DNA of 64,000 nucleotides from NCBI RefSeq assembly GCF_010015475.1, contig NZ_SSNI01000001.1, forward strand, positions 1-64,000, read 5' to 3'. Position 1 is the stretch's first letter. Each line of letters begins with the position of its first letter. Shown piece after piece: positions 43,830-52,171 of this stretch. Under the pieces are notes generated by a model. The model did no database searches and was not told the DNA's origin. It was given only the letters and a program-made list of their open reading frames with translations. This stretch comes from Pontibacter pamirensis. Its GTDB lineage: Bacteria; Bacteroidota; Bacteroidia; Cytophagales; Hymenobacteraceae. Position numbers and translations under genes: made by a program.

Positions 43830-44375
43830 TTAAGTGGAAATGAAGCTAAGATACCCCGTTAGCCAGAGTTGTATGATGATTAGAATGATATTAACCACAA
43901 CCGCATTTAATAGCTGTTCTTTGTTACGCCGCATGGCTACTCCAAAAAGAGCTGTTAAACCAAAAGTAATGGGAACAAATATTGTGGAACCAGATATGCC
44001 AGCACCGAGCTTCAGCTCCATTTCTTCATCAAACCTTCTCATATAGCCTCTATCTACAATTTTAAATAAAACAGTAGTAACAAGACGGACTGAATCTGCT
44101 TCTGAGGGATTGAAATTCTGAACTCTATGATATGGGAAACGAAAATTTTCAGTTGTCAGAATAATGTTATCCAACTTCGTTCTGTAAACACGGCCAGTGA
44201 ACCTGTTTCGGGTTGTGCTGTAGATGGCCTCTCTTGAGATTATCTTCTCTCTATAAGCAATACGCGGCAGAGCTAAAATATCCAGGCACACCAACACAGT
44301 TAATAATAAACAGCAGGCATTAAAACATCTGAATAATTTCAGGACAGAGGGAGGAAGTGTTTCAGCATATGCCAT
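43830..44375 (-). CDS. hypothetical membrane protein
   Basis: The 181-residue protein has one membrane span near residues 20-36, a soluble loop of about 85 residues (AYREKIISREAIYSTTRNRF...) and two further spans near 130-147 and 157-178. No family is recognised. Neighbours are mfd upstream in gene order and an ester cyclase gene, both separated by spacers, so it appears monocistronic. Confidence 0.6.
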   Translation of the reverse strand: MAYAETLPPSVLKLFRCFNACCLLLTVLVCLDILALPRIAYREKIISREAIYSTTRNRFTGRVYRTKLDNIILTTENFRFPYHRVQNFNPSEADSVRLVTTVLFKIVDRGYMRRFDEEMELKLGAGISGSTIFVPITFGLTALFGVAMRRNKEQLLNAVVVNIILIIIQLWLTGYLSFIST

Positions 44376-44602
44376 TGCATCGCAATATATAAGAAATGAT
44401 ACTGAAACAATAACCTCAATGCCGCAAGTTTAGCGTGACTTCCACGACCACATTATCCGGAATGATAAAGTCTGGTTTCGTATCAGGAATTATATTTTAA
44501 GTAACCGGAGAAATGGCCGGAAGATATATTCTATCAGCAAGTATAAAATGATGACCCGGGCATTGCCTTGACAAACTGTTCTCCACACACAGGCACACCC
44601 AC

Positions 44603-44645
44603 AAAAAAAGGTTCGGAGCTAACTCTTATAAGAAAGCTCCGAACC
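44603..44645 (-). terminator. intrinsic terminator of the SnoaL-like gene
   Basis: GGTTCGGAGCT (44610-44620) pairs with AGCTCCGAACC (44635-44645). On the minus strand it is followed by TTTTTTTGTGGG. It lies 26 bases after the stop of the ester cyclase gene. Confidence 0.88.
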
Positions 44646-44670
44646 TATGCAATAGGATAGCTGGTGAATC

Positions 44671-45087
44671 TTAGCCTTTGATGCTGGCTCCGATCTGCTT
44701 CAGGATGCCGAGTTCGTCGGAGCTGCCCCAGCGCTCCACAATTTTGCCGTTCTCGAAGCGGGCGATCTGTACACCCCGCGCTTTCATTTGCTTGCCGGTG
44801 GCCGGTATGCCCATAAAGTCCCCTTTGTGCGTGCCGGTTACGGTATAGGCAATGGATACGTTGTCATCGTCGGCTACCATGTGGTCTACTTTCACCTCCA
44901 GGTCCGGGAAGGCACTGCGGAAGGTGCTGAAAAACTGGATAAACCCGTCCGGTCCGGGACCCTGGTCTGGTGCCGGGTCGTGGTCTACTACATCCGGCGA
45001 CATCAATTGGTGGAATTTCTCCAGGTTACCTTTATTAATGGCCTCGCCGAACTGCTTCTGCGTCTCTATATTTTCTTGTTTACTCAT
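44671..45087 (-). CDS. SnoaL-like ester cyclase-family protein
   Basis: The 138-residue protein has the SnoaL-like NTF2 fold pattern: NIETQKQFGEAINKGNLEKFHQLMSPDVVDHDP (quoted in part), FPDLEVKVDHMVADDDNVSIAYTVTGTHKGDFMGIP and FENGKIVERW. The Asp-His pair in VVDHDP is the conserved polar patch of the cavity. Members act as cyclases or as binding proteins of unknown function, so the reaction is open. It is monocistronic with a clear terminator. Confidence 0.85.
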   Translation of the reverse strand: MSKQENIETQKQFGEAINKGNLEKFHQLMSPDVVDHDPAPDQGPGPDGFIQFFSTFRSAFPDLEVKVDHMVADDDNVSIAYTVTGTHKGDFMGIPATGKQMKARGVQIARFENGKIVERWGSSDELGILKQIGASIKG

Positions 45088-45239
45088 AGCTCTTGTTTTT
45101 TATGGTCGTATAAATGGTGCGTAGCAGTTGCTGCGCACCATTTGTGTACGTACCTGAGAGTCGCAAAAGTTTTAAGTGAGCGTTATTTAGTACGGCGGTC
45201 ATAGGAGTTCTATTTTGAAATACGCACTAATTAGGCGCC

Positions 45240-45866
45240 TTACCTCTGGGCGTCGAACGGTATAAAGCGGCCATCCTGCATCAGGTATAGGATAGTACGG
45301 TCTTCTGATACTACCGAAACACCGTCGGTGGGTAGTGGTATGCGCTTTTGGCTGCGGTTGTCCATTACCAGCGAATCCTTGGGCGCTAATCGTATCTGAT
45401 AGGTGCTGTACCACTCCGCATCAAGTTTTGTGGCCGGGTAGCTGGCTATTTCTACTTCGCGGGCCTGGTCTGTATAATCCAGGAAGGCCAGAATCTGAAT
45501 GGAGTCGTTCTGTAGCACCTGCACGGCATAGTCCATGGAGCTGTTCCCGTTGAGGTTGCCGCGCAGGAAGATCGGATTCTTCACCAACAGTCGCTCGCTT
45601 GACATTGCTGCGTCTGTCATTGTGGCCACCCTGGCCTGTGGCTGTTTCTGTTCGAGTAGCGTTATCAACGTATCAGGCAGCGGATATAAAATCTTCCCTT
45701 CATTGGTTGCTCTGGCTATACTGTCTATAGCTGTTTTGGTGCCAGCGTCTATCTGCTCATCAATTAACTCATCACTAGCTACCTGGTTGTAGTTGCCATC
45801 GGCAGAGTCGGAGCCACAGGCGGCCAGGGCCAGTAGAGCGGCAAAAGCTATCGGGTATACTTTCAT
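45240..45866 (-). CDS. hypothetical lipoprotein
   Basis: I start at ATG 45866 because it gives a standard lipoprotein signal peptide, MKVYPIAFAALLALAAC, with the lipidation Cys at residue 17; the longer frame to 45899 would add 11 unsuited residues. The mature 190 residues are acidic, and contain a FLRGNLNGNSSMDYAVQVL segment that suggests a beta-rich globular domain. No family is recognised. Confidence 0.68.
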   Translation of the reverse strand: MKVYPIAFAALLALAACGSDSADGNYNQVASDELIDEQIDAGTKTAIDSIARATNEGKILYPLPDTLITLLEQKQPQARVATMTDAAMSSERLLVKNPIFLRGNLNGNSSMDYAVQVLQNDSIQILAFLDYTDQAREVEIASYPATKLDAEWYSTYQIRLAPKDSLVMDNRSQKRIPLPTDGVSVVSEDRTILYLMQDGRFIPFDAQR

Positions 45867-45899
45867 TTCTAGTCTAAATATCTGATTAATAAGCTGCAA

Positions 45900-46472
45900 G
45901 TAAGCCCACTTGTCGGCGAGTTGAAATGATAATTGTCATTTTCCTGAGAAAAAGAATCATTTCGGGTTTTGCCGTTACTCTCTCCGCTTGTAGAAACTTC
46001 CGGCAAGGCAGTAGATAATCAAGCTGAACAGGCTCTTGCATGGTAGGCTATCTGCTGCTCTCCCTGCATAAAAATATACTTTGCAGCCCCTGCACTGGCA
46101 CAAAGAATAAAGCGACGGTAGCCGAGAGAATGAAAAAACAGGCGAAGCCAGAAGACGAAAAAAGCATGAAGTGAACTTTGGGATTAGTTTTCTGTTAAAC
46201 TGTTAAAATATGGTGTGCCTTAGCCTGCTATACATGGGCGAAGTAACGCTTTACTATTGATAACTTGGTTCTAACTGTTTTGCCATAGGAATGTCCGTTC
46301 CAGAAGATAGAGCACTGGAGGAAACCGGCTATTGATGAACTGTAAAAATGAAGTTTGTACTGCTTCACCCGCTGTTACAGTTTAGGAATAAGTTGGATTT
46401 ATGTTTAACTTAGACCAAATTAGAGAGAGCACGTTGAGCTTTCTGTTACTCTTTACACAGTCTTGTTCTACC
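45900..46472. other. intergenic region between divergent genes
   Basis: No convincing gene is seen between the lipoprotein gene and the sterol desaturase-like gene. The region contains short A-rich and T-rich stretches; promoters in both directions are expected but no clear TAnnTTTG box was found. Confidence 0.45.
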
Positions 46473-47438
46473 ATGGAAATTCTGCTGGAAAACCTGCCTA
46501 ACCCCTTCGTTTACTTCGTTCCGATTTTTGCTATTCTCATCCTGGCGGAAGTCTATATCAGCTACCGTGAAGACAAAGAGTTATATGATATAAAAGACTC
46601 TTTTGCGAGCACCTGGGTAGGTATAGGAGCCGCCATTCTGAACACCCTGACGAAGGTGTACCAGATCGGGTTCTTTTTCATTATTTATAAGTTGTTTGAG
46701 CCACTCCGAGAGCAGTACCTGGGCTACGAGAGCCTTGGATGGGCCTGGTGGGTGTGGGTGCTGTGTTTGCTAGGAGACGATTTTAACTTTTATTGGCACC
46801 ATCGCTTTTGCCACACCGTCCGCCTGTTCTGGGCGGCGCATATTGTGCATCATTCCTCCGAAAAATTTAACCTCGGCACGGCCTTCCGGAACGGCTGGAC
46901 CATTTTCTTTTATAAACCAGTCTACTGGATGTGGATGCCTGCACTGGGCTTCGACCCGGTGATGCTGGCCCTGTGCATGTCCTTCAATTCAATCTACCAG
47001 TTCTTTTTGCACTCTACGCTGGTGCCCGATATTAAAGGAATGAACAAGATCTTCAACACTCCCTGGGTGCACCAGGTGCATCACGCCTGCAACGTCGAGT
47101 ACCTGGACCGCAACCACGGGGGCATCTTCATTATCTGGGACAAACTCTTCGGAACGTATCAGCCAAGGGAGCATCATATAGCCCCTAAGTTCGGGGTGCT
47201 GCACCCGCCGCAGTCGCACAATCCGGTCAGACTTAATTTTCATGAGTTTAGCGATATCTGGAAAGACGTGAAGAGGGCGAAGTCGTGGGAGCATAAGTTT
47301 AAGTATGTGTTCTACCCGCCAGGCTGGAGCCCGGATGGCAGCACCAAAACGGCCAAACAAATGCAGCAGGAACTGGAGAGGCAAATTAGTGTAGTACCTG
47401 CTACTCCGGCTATCAATAATAAAGGAGAGGCGGTTTAG
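46473..47438 (+). CDS. sterol desaturase/fatty acid hydroxylase family membrane protein
   Basis: I prefer ATG 46473 (MEILLENLPNPF) because the first 24 residues from ATG 46401 look like leader. The product has about 321 residues, four or more membrane spans and the di-iron His boxes HHRFCH, HIVHHSSEKFN and HQVHHACN. Family members hydroxylate or desaturate lipids at the membrane. The Bacteroidota substrate is unknown. No electron donor gene is adjacent. Confidence 0.88.
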   Translation: MEILLENLPNPFVYFVPIFAILILAEVYISYREDKELYDIKDSFASTWVGIGAAILNTLTKVYQIGFFFIIYKLFEPLREQYLGYESLGWAWWVWVLCLLGDDFNFYWHHRFCHTVRLFWAAHIVHHSSEKFNLGTAFRNGWTIFFYKPVYWMWMPALGFDPVMLALCMSFNSIYQFFLHSTLVPDIKGMNKIFNTPWVHQVHHACNVEYLDRNHGGIFIIWDKLFGTYQPREHHIAPKFGVLHPPQSHNPVRLNFHEFSDIWKDVKRAKSWEHKFKYVFYPPGWSPDGSTKTAKQMQQELERQISVVPATPAINNKGEAV

Positions 47439-47622
47439 TAGGCTATATTCAAGTCACAGTTGCAATTCTATGAGCATAGAACAGAAAGTCCTGATTTGAA
47501 CTTCTTTCCTGTGTCTGAAAGCTTAGCCCGCTGCACTGTCCTATGTTGAGGCGTAGCGGCTGCATATCAATTGTGGAAGCGCCATCGTAAGGTTTAGTGA
47601 ATAATCTTACGATGATATAGCT

Positions 47623-48627
47623 ATGTCTAACATTCCGTTGCCAGTTCAACTACTGATCGGTATCACCAAACTTGGTGCAGAAAGAACCTCCCTGCCGCTG
47701 GATGAACGGCGCATATCTTCGAACAGGTTTATGAAGTTCATGGATTCCTTTGCCGGACTCAAATCCCCTGCTGTTCCGGAACCTGATAACAGCAGTTTTA
47801 CTTCCAAAGCAGGGCATGAGATAGCGCTGAGAATTTTTAAGCCTGCCGATATAAACTGGCCGCTTCCGGTTTGGGTATATTTCCATGGGGGAGGGTTTAC
47901 TATTGGGAGTTATGATGTGCGGGATAACTTCTGTAAGAGAATAGCAGATCAGGCTTCTTGTGTGGTGGTATCTGTGCAGTACCGCCTGGCTCCGGAGCAT
48001 CCGTTTCCGGAGGGGCTGCAGGATTGCTATGAAGCCACATGCTGGGTGTCAGAGAACGCGCATACCTTTGGCGGTGACGGCAGCAAACTGGCGGTTGGGG
48101 GCGAAAGTGCCGGAGGCAATTTCGCTGCTGTGGTTTCTCTGATGGCCCGTGACAAAAACGGTCCTAAAATATTGCATCAGACCTTACTATATCCAGCGGT
48201 AGATTGCAGCGGCTCCGCACCCTCGCGAAGAGAGGAAGACACCGATTACTTGCTTACCCAAAACATGCTGAAGCAGTTTGGAGAAGCCTACTTGCCGGCA
48301 GGCGTAAACAGAAAAGACCCCTACTGCTCTCCTGTTTTTGCTGATTTAACAGGGTTGCCGCCTGCCGTAGTCATCACGGCGGAGCACGACCCCTTGCGGG
48401 ACGAGGGTAACCGGTATGCTGAAAAGCTAAAGAAGGCGGGTGTGCCTGTGGTGCACAAAGAATACCCGGGTATGATACATGATTTTGTACTGATGATGCC
48501 AAGGTTCCTGAAGGAGTCAAGAGAAGCCATCGATACCGTAAGCAAGGGCTTGTGCTTAGCCTTTAAGGAGCAGCCAACCGCTCTCCACAAAGCAAAACAA
48601 TTCAGTACAGATATAGCAGCAAGCTAG
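47623..48627 (+). CDS. alpha/beta hydrolase of the hormone-sensitive lipase (HSL) family
   Basis: The 334-residue protein has the HSL oxyanion motif HGGGF (residues 88-92), the nucleophile Ser162 in GESAGGN, an Asp in EHDPLRDEG and His in MIHDFVLM near the C-terminus. These enzymes hydrolyse short-chain esters. The 3' end overlaps by 26 bases the end of the convergent phospholipase gene. No signal peptide, so cytoplasmic. Confidence 0.92.
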   Translation: MSNIPLPVQLLIGITKLGAERTSLPLDERRISSNRFMKFMDSFAGLKSPAVPEPDNSSFTSKAGHEIALRIFKPADINWPLPVWVYFHGGGFTIGSYDVRDNFCKRIADQASCVVVSVQYRLAPEHPFPEGLQDCYEATCWVSENAHTFGGDGSKLAVGGESAGGNFAAVVSLMARDKNGPKILHQTLLYPAVDCSGSAPSRREEDTDYLLTQNMLKQFGEAYLPAGVNRKDPYCSPVFADLTGLPPAVVITAEHDPLRDEGNRYAEKLKKAGVPVVHKEYPGMIHDFVLMMPRFLKESREAIDTVSKGLCLAFKEQPTALHKAKQFSTDIAAS

Positions 48628-49462
48628 CAGGCTTTATAGCCATTCCCAGCCGAAGCATGCTGGTCGACTCCCGGTAATGGAGCAAACTCTCGGCATAGCC
48701 CTGGTACCACTGCAGGGTAATAAACGTGTTTCCGGATTTGAAAGGGTTATAACTCAGCTGTGTCCGGACGTTTCCTTTCCAGGACCACGAAGCGCCTTTC
48801 CGACCCGCGATTTCAAACAGCAGCTTGTCTTTTTTCATTTCCCAGGTATAAGCTGCCTGTCCGTAGCCCACATACTCCATCAGGTCAGGATTGTCTTTCT
48901 TATACTGAAAAGGAAGCCATGCCTTTAGCAGTAGCACCGATCGGGGAGAAGCAACCATCGTATAACTTGCCGACACAAGATTCCAGCCCCTGGATCCATT
49001 TTCGCTGTTGCCGCCTAAGCCATTCGACTCATGCTCTACCTGCAGCGCCAGGGAGCCTATCAGCTTTTCGTCTTTAAAGAGAAGTTTACCCAGGCCAGCG
49101 CCCGGTTTGAAGTTTATTTCTTTAAATGGGCTGGACCATTTATAAATATCCCAGAACGATTTCTGAGTATAGGTTATAAAAAGGTAGATGCCTAAAGGAG
49201 GGGTTGGCTTTGAGAGCCGGTGCTTAAAGCTGATCTGCTGTTTTAGATCAGAGTTGGAGGTTTCGGGTATTACGCCTGCTTTCGATCCAGTAATAATGTA
49301 GTTGTCTTTGTATATGGTAAAGGATGATGTTGATTTGACAAACTGCATGACAGAGTCTCTGCTGATGCGCTGTCCATAATTAGTGTTTACTGAAGTTAAT
49401 GTTGTGAAAAGGCAGAGTAGCCATGCATGTTTCATCATCCTATTCTTCATTTTTAGATACAT
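48602..49462 (-). CDS. pldA: outer membrane phospholipase A (PldA/OMPLA family)
   Basis: The 286-residue protein (ATG at 49462, with ATG 49450 also possible) has a signal peptide and the OMPLA pattern FWDIYKWSSPFKEINF followed by HESNGLGG with His144 and Ser146, and Asn161 in GSRGWN, giving the His-Ser-Asn triad. OMPLA hydrolyses phospholipids in the outer leaflet of the outer membrane when dimerised with calcium. The C-terminus LLLYLY is a barrel strand. It converges with, and overlaps by 26 bases, the HSL esterase gene. Confidence 0.82.
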   Translation of the reverse strand: MYLKMKNRMMKHAWLLCLFTTLTSVNTNYGQRISRDSVMQFVKSTSSFTIYKDNYIITGSKAGVIPETSNSDLKQQISFKHRLSKPTPPLGIYLFITYTQKSFWDIYKWSSPFKEINFKPGAGLGKLLFKDEKLIGSLALQVEHESNGLGGNSENGSRGWNLVSASYTMVASPRSVLLLKAWLPFQYKKDNPDLMEYVGYGQAAYTWEMKKDKLLFEIAGRKGASWSWKGNVRTQLSYNPFKSGNTFITLQWYQGYAESLLHYRESTSMLRLGMAIKPASLLLYLY

Positions 49463-49742
49463 CGTATCAACAAAGCTTCTTGCAGCTTTACTTTATGGTA
49501 TATTTCGTTGTTTTTATAGTAACGTATCTAAGGAAGTAATGGCTGATTTGCTGCTGCTGAAGCTTCAGCGCGTGCAAAATTTTCTTTGCGCCTTCGCATT
49601 ACAAGTGAGGGACAGGTGCCTTGGGAATGAAGGCTTTTAGTACTTTCACTATATTTAGAATGACAGTTATTGTGTTTTGCCTCTAGAAAATTGGCGGGGC
49701 GTTAGAATTAAATTTTGTGGATGAAATTCTGCGGGTTCAGGG
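49463..49742. other. gene-free stretch upstream of the phospholipase gene
   Basis: No protein-like frame is seen. The region should hold the pldA promoter (minus strand). T-rich stretches near 49490-49510 are the only notable feature before the inverted repeat at 49743. Confidence 0.45.
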
Positions 49743-49783
49743 CTATTTATCTTCAGAAGTGAATATCTTCTGAAGATAAATAG
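49743..49783. repeat. 17-bp perfect inverted repeat
   Basis: CTATTTATCTTCAGAAG (49743-49759) is exactly complementary to 49767-49783, with loop TGAATAT. It lies 26 bases beyond the terminator of tRNA-like RNA copy 1. There is no strong T-run. A back-up terminator or an independent element is possible. Confidence 0.5.
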
Positions 49784-49808
49784 AAGCAGGTGCTAAAGGA
49801 TGATATAG

Positions 49809-49846
49809 AAAGAGGCTCTCCGGAATTTAATCCGGAGAGCCTCTTT
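49809..49846 (-). terminator. intrinsic terminator of tRNA-like RNA copy 1
   Basis: A 16-bp stem (49809-49824 with 49831-49846) with loop ATTTAA, followed on the minus strand by TTTCTATATC. It differs from copy 2 in one base pair: G49815-C49840 here is C51768-G51793 there, so both sides changed together and pairing is kept. Confidence 0.85.
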
Positions 49847-49848
49847 AG

Positions 49849-49987
49849 CTGTAGGGGGAGGAATCGAACCTCCACGGAGTAGTTAGGCAAATGTCTTTGT
49901 ACCAGTAGATAGATCAAAAAGCTGCTTTGTCCCGGAACCTCCACCCCCGAGATAGGAGGGCTTGTCTGCCAGTTTCAACACCCTACA
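49849..49987 (-). ncRNA. tRNA-like non-coding RNA, copy 1
   Basis: Read on the minus strand, the 139-nt RNA begins TGTAGGG and ends CCCTACA plus G, giving a 7-bp acceptor-like stem. Next come TG, a 3-bp D-stem (TTG/CAA) with an 11-base loop holding the usual GG, and a stem CCCTC/GGGGG with loop CTATCTC. The T-arm GGAGG-TTCGATT-CCTCC is canonical. The region between the anticodon-like stem and the T-arm is about 70 nt instead of 4-20 and contains hairpins AAAG(CAR)CTTT and CAAA(GACA)TTTG. The would-be anticodon ATC with T at position 37 is not a normal tRNA. A promoter lies 16 bases upstream. A second copy is at 51802. CCA is not encoded. Confidence 0.7.
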
Positions 49988-50002
49988 TTGTTGTTGATGA
50001 TT

Positions 50003-50034
50003 CAAATATAGAACACGCTTTTTTAAATTGCAAA
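50003..50034 (-). promoter_or_regulatory. Bacteroidota-type promoter of tRNA-like RNA copy 1
   Basis: On the minus strand TTTG (50031-50034) and TATATTTG (50003-50010, an exact TAnnTTTG match) are separated by 20 bases. Transcription would begin near 49996, about nine bases before the acceptor stem. The same arrangement is found at copy 2. Confidence 0.75.
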
Positions 50035-50387
50035 TTTTTCAATAAAAATAATTTAAATGTGCGACTATGGTAGATAATACGCCAGTTGATTTAATAGGTT
50101 GTAATTGTGTGTCAGTTTTTTGAATTCCTCATTATTTGATTTGTTTGCTATTTTTCATTTTAAATAGAAGGATATAATTTGAAAGGGGGCGACGGCCGAT
50201 TTATGCAAGTTCTTTATTCATGAGGTATCGTATAGAAGGGGGGCTTTGTCGGTAAGCAAGGCTATTTGTGCGTAAAGGATATATTGTCTGTACTCAAACC
50301 TTTAAGAATTACCTATAGCCTAAGCATGCTCCTGCCGGGGATTTGGTTGCGCTACCGTTTTGTGCTGTCAAATGAAATAAACAGACC
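50035..50387. other. gene-free stretch between the RNA promoter and the GNAT gene
   Basis: The first 20 bases continue the AT-rich sequence shared with copy 2. Beyond that no repeat, RNA-like structure or coding frame was found; the GNAT promoter is expected within it. Confidence 0.45.
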
Positions 50388-50900
50388 ATGATGCTAAGTG
50401 AAGGAAATATGTCACTGCGGCCTCTCACTGGCAGCGATCAGGAAGCATTGGCAAGCCTTGCCAACAACAAAAAGATTTGGGACAATGTCCGCGACTATTT
50501 TCCTTTTCCCTATACTAGTAAAGACGCTGCAGCCTTCATCACATTAACAAAGCAGGAAGAGACACCCATGACATTTGCCATTGAGTACAATAGGCACTTC
50601 TGTGGCGTTATTGGGTTAGTAGGGCAAAGTGATGTCTATAGAAAAACAGCTGAAATAGGTTATTGGATTGGCGAACCCTTCTGGAACAAAGGCATTGCAA
50701 CCACCGCTGTCAGGTTGATAACAGGCTATGGGCTAAGGCAAGCTGGCTTTGTTCGAATTTATGCTGGCATATTTGAATACAATGTTGGCTCTATGAGAGT
50801 GCTGGAGAAGAATGGTTATGCAAAAGATGGCGTTTTCAGGAAGGCAATCTACAAAAATGGGCGGATTTGGGACGAGCACAGGTACTCTATTACCAGATAA
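50388..50900 (+). CDS. GNAT-family N-acetyltransferase (RimJ/RimL type)
   Basis: The 170-residue protein has the acetyl-CoA-binding region EIGYWIGEPFWNKGIATTAVRLI (about 84-106; quoted in parts: GYWIGEPFWNKGIATTAV) and the C-terminal NVGSMRVLEKNGY motif, both typical of ribosomal-protein-type GNAT acetyltransferases that modify N-termini or small amines. MSLRPLTGSD near residues 8-17 is the usual first strand, so the start could be ATG 50409. It lies between the two tRNA-like RNA copies and is unrelated by sequence. Confidence 0.88.
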   Translation: MMLSEGNMSLRPLTGSDQEALASLANNKKIWDNVRDYFPFPYTSKDAAAFITLTKQEETPMTFAIEYNRHFCGVIGLVGQSDVYRKTAEIGYWIGEPFWNKGIATTAVRLITGYGLRQAGFVRIYAGIFEYNVGSMRVLEKNGYAKDGVFRKAIYKNGRIWDEHRYSITR

Positions 50901-51126
50901 CAATATAGCGTATAGTATTGTCAACACCCGGTCTTTTACAGGAATGGGGAGCCTTAGCTAGCCAAATAAACATTTAAGATTAGTTTAATCTAAGCTAAAA
51001 TTTTTAAAGTGCGTATACCACGTGTTGAGTTAGCCGCTTATAGACAATAACTTATACTATAGACGCTACTCCTTGCGTTTATCTTTTTTAAACTGACCAA
51101 ATTGAATTAACCAAACCAAAAAGATT

Positions 51127-51651
51127 ATGAAAAACACACGCATTTTAAATTCACTTGCACTGTTATTTGTTTGCATGCTGATGTCCACTGTCGCCTGGGC
51201 GCAGAATGAGCAAAAGGCAAGTCCTCCTGCTACGGCAACCGGTAAAGTAGGAGAAGCAGATATTATTGTCAGTTACAGCAGCCCGGCTGTAAAAGGCCGT
51301 CAGATTTGGGGTGACCTAGTGCCCTACGGAGAAGTATGGCGCGCAGGAGCCAACGAGGCCACTACTGTAACAGTTGACGAGGATGTAATGGTGGAAGGGA
51401 AAGCACTGCCAGCCGGTACCTACAGTTTATATACCATTCCGGGAGAAGACGAATGGACCGTGATTTTCAACAAAACAGCCAAGCAGTGGGGCACGCAGTA
51501 CGACGAAGGGCAGGATGCACTGCGCGTAACAACCAAGCCACGCAAAGCTGCTACTATGAATGAGCGCCTGGCTTACGATGTAACAGACCAAGGCATTGTG
51601 CTCCGTTGGGAAAACCTAGAGGTGCCTGTTACCATAACAGCTCAGCAGTAG
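51127..51651 (+). CDS. DUF2911 domain-containing secreted protein
   Basis: The 174-residue protein has a signal peptide (cleavage after AWA near residue 25) and the DUF2911 pattern: VSYSSPAVKGRQIWGDLVPYGEVWRAGANEATT (motif quoted in parts: SSPAVKGRQIWG, YGEVWRAGANEATT) and LPAGTYSLYTIP. The role of this Bacteroidota-typical periplasmic family is unknown. It is followed by a terminator. Confidence 0.9.
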   Translation: MKNTRILNSLALLFVCMLMSTVAWAQNEQKASPPATATGKVGEADIIVSYSSPAVKGRQIWGDLVPYGEVWRAGANEATTVTVDEDVMVEGKALPAGTYSLYTIPGEDEWTVIFNKTAKQWGTQYDEGQDALRVTTKPRKAATMNERLAYDVTDQGIVLRWENLEVPVTITAQQ

Positions 51652-51674
51652 TACATCCGTATTGTTTCTTTTAG

Positions 51675-51717
51675 TCCTGCGCTGCATGTTCATAAACCAT
51701 GCGGCGCAGGATTTTTT
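51675..51717 (+). terminator. intrinsic terminator of the DUF2911 gene
   Basis: TCCTGCGC...GCATG pairs with CATGC...GCGCAGGA (51675-51688 with 51698-51711, one mismatch) and is followed by six T. It lies 24 bases after the stop. Confidence 0.88.
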
Positions 51718-51763
51718 ATGCCTGCCAGGTAAAAAGTGTTATTCGTGTTATTCCTAAAAAGAG

Positions 51764-51799
51764 AGAGCCTCTCCGGAATTCAATCCGGAGAGGCTCTTT
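51764..51799 (-). terminator. intrinsic terminator of tRNA-like RNA copy 2
   Basis: At least 14 bp pair between 51764-51777 and 51784-51797 with loop ATTCAA, followed on the minus strand by CTCTCTTTTTAGG. Relative to copy 1 the pair 51768-51793 is C-G instead of G-C, a compensatory change. Confidence 0.85.
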
Positions 51800-51801
51800 A
51801 G

Positions 51802-51939
51802 CTGTAGGGGGAGGAATCGAACCTCCACGGAGTAGTTAGGCAAATGTCTTTGTACCAGTAGATAGATCAAAAGTTGCTTTGTCCCGGAACCTCCACCCCC
51901 GAGATAGGAGGGCTTGTCTGCCAGTTTCAACACCCTACA
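51802..51939 (-). ncRNA. tRNA-like non-coding RNA, copy 2
   Basis: The 138-nt copy is identical to copy 1 over the acceptor, D-arm, anticodon-like stem, T-arm and nearly all of the long insert. The differences are confined to one spot: AAAGCAGCTTTTTG in copy 1 reads AAAGCAACTTTTG here, changing a loop base and one T but keeping the AAAG/CTTT stem. The one-base length change would shift any reading frame, which argues for a structural RNA and against a peptide. It has its own promoter and terminator. Its role is unknown. Confidence 0.7.
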
Positions 51940-51954
51940 TTGTTGTTGATGATT

Positions 51955-51986
51955 CAAATATAGAACACGCTTTTTTAAATTGCAAA
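51955..51986 (-). promoter_or_regulatory. Bacteroidota-type promoter of tRNA-like RNA copy 2
   Basis: TTTG (51983-51986) and TATATTTG (51955-51962), read on the minus strand, are separated by 20 bases, the same as in copy 1. The AT-rich sequence upstream is identical between copies for about another 15 bases and then diverges. Confidence 0.75.
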
Positions 51987-52171
51987 TTTTTCAAAAAAAA
52001 TAATTTAAAAATATATAATCGTTAAGTAATTGCCGTGTATTTAATAATAATTATATGAAAATGGTGCTAATCTATTAAATCTATATTTGTCTCTTTTTAT
52101 TGCCTGCTTCTATGCCTGCAACAGTTTAAGATATTGATAATCAGCTTGTCATTCTTGCTGTTGGGCCAGCG

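Noticed and set aside
49753..49944. 63-residue frame over tRNA-like RNA copy 1 (and its counterpart at 51754-51957)
   Set aside because: A one-base indel between copies shifts the frame, and the differences respect RNA pairing instead of codons.
49849..49987. Ordinary tRNA gene or tRNA with a group I intron
   Set aside because: The insert is only about 70 nt, lies in the variable-loop position and lacks intron core motifs; the anticodon-like loop gives no valid anticodon.
49849..49987. tmRNA
   Set aside because: It is too short, has a normal D-arm with GG loop, and lacks the typical 5' end and tag reading frame.
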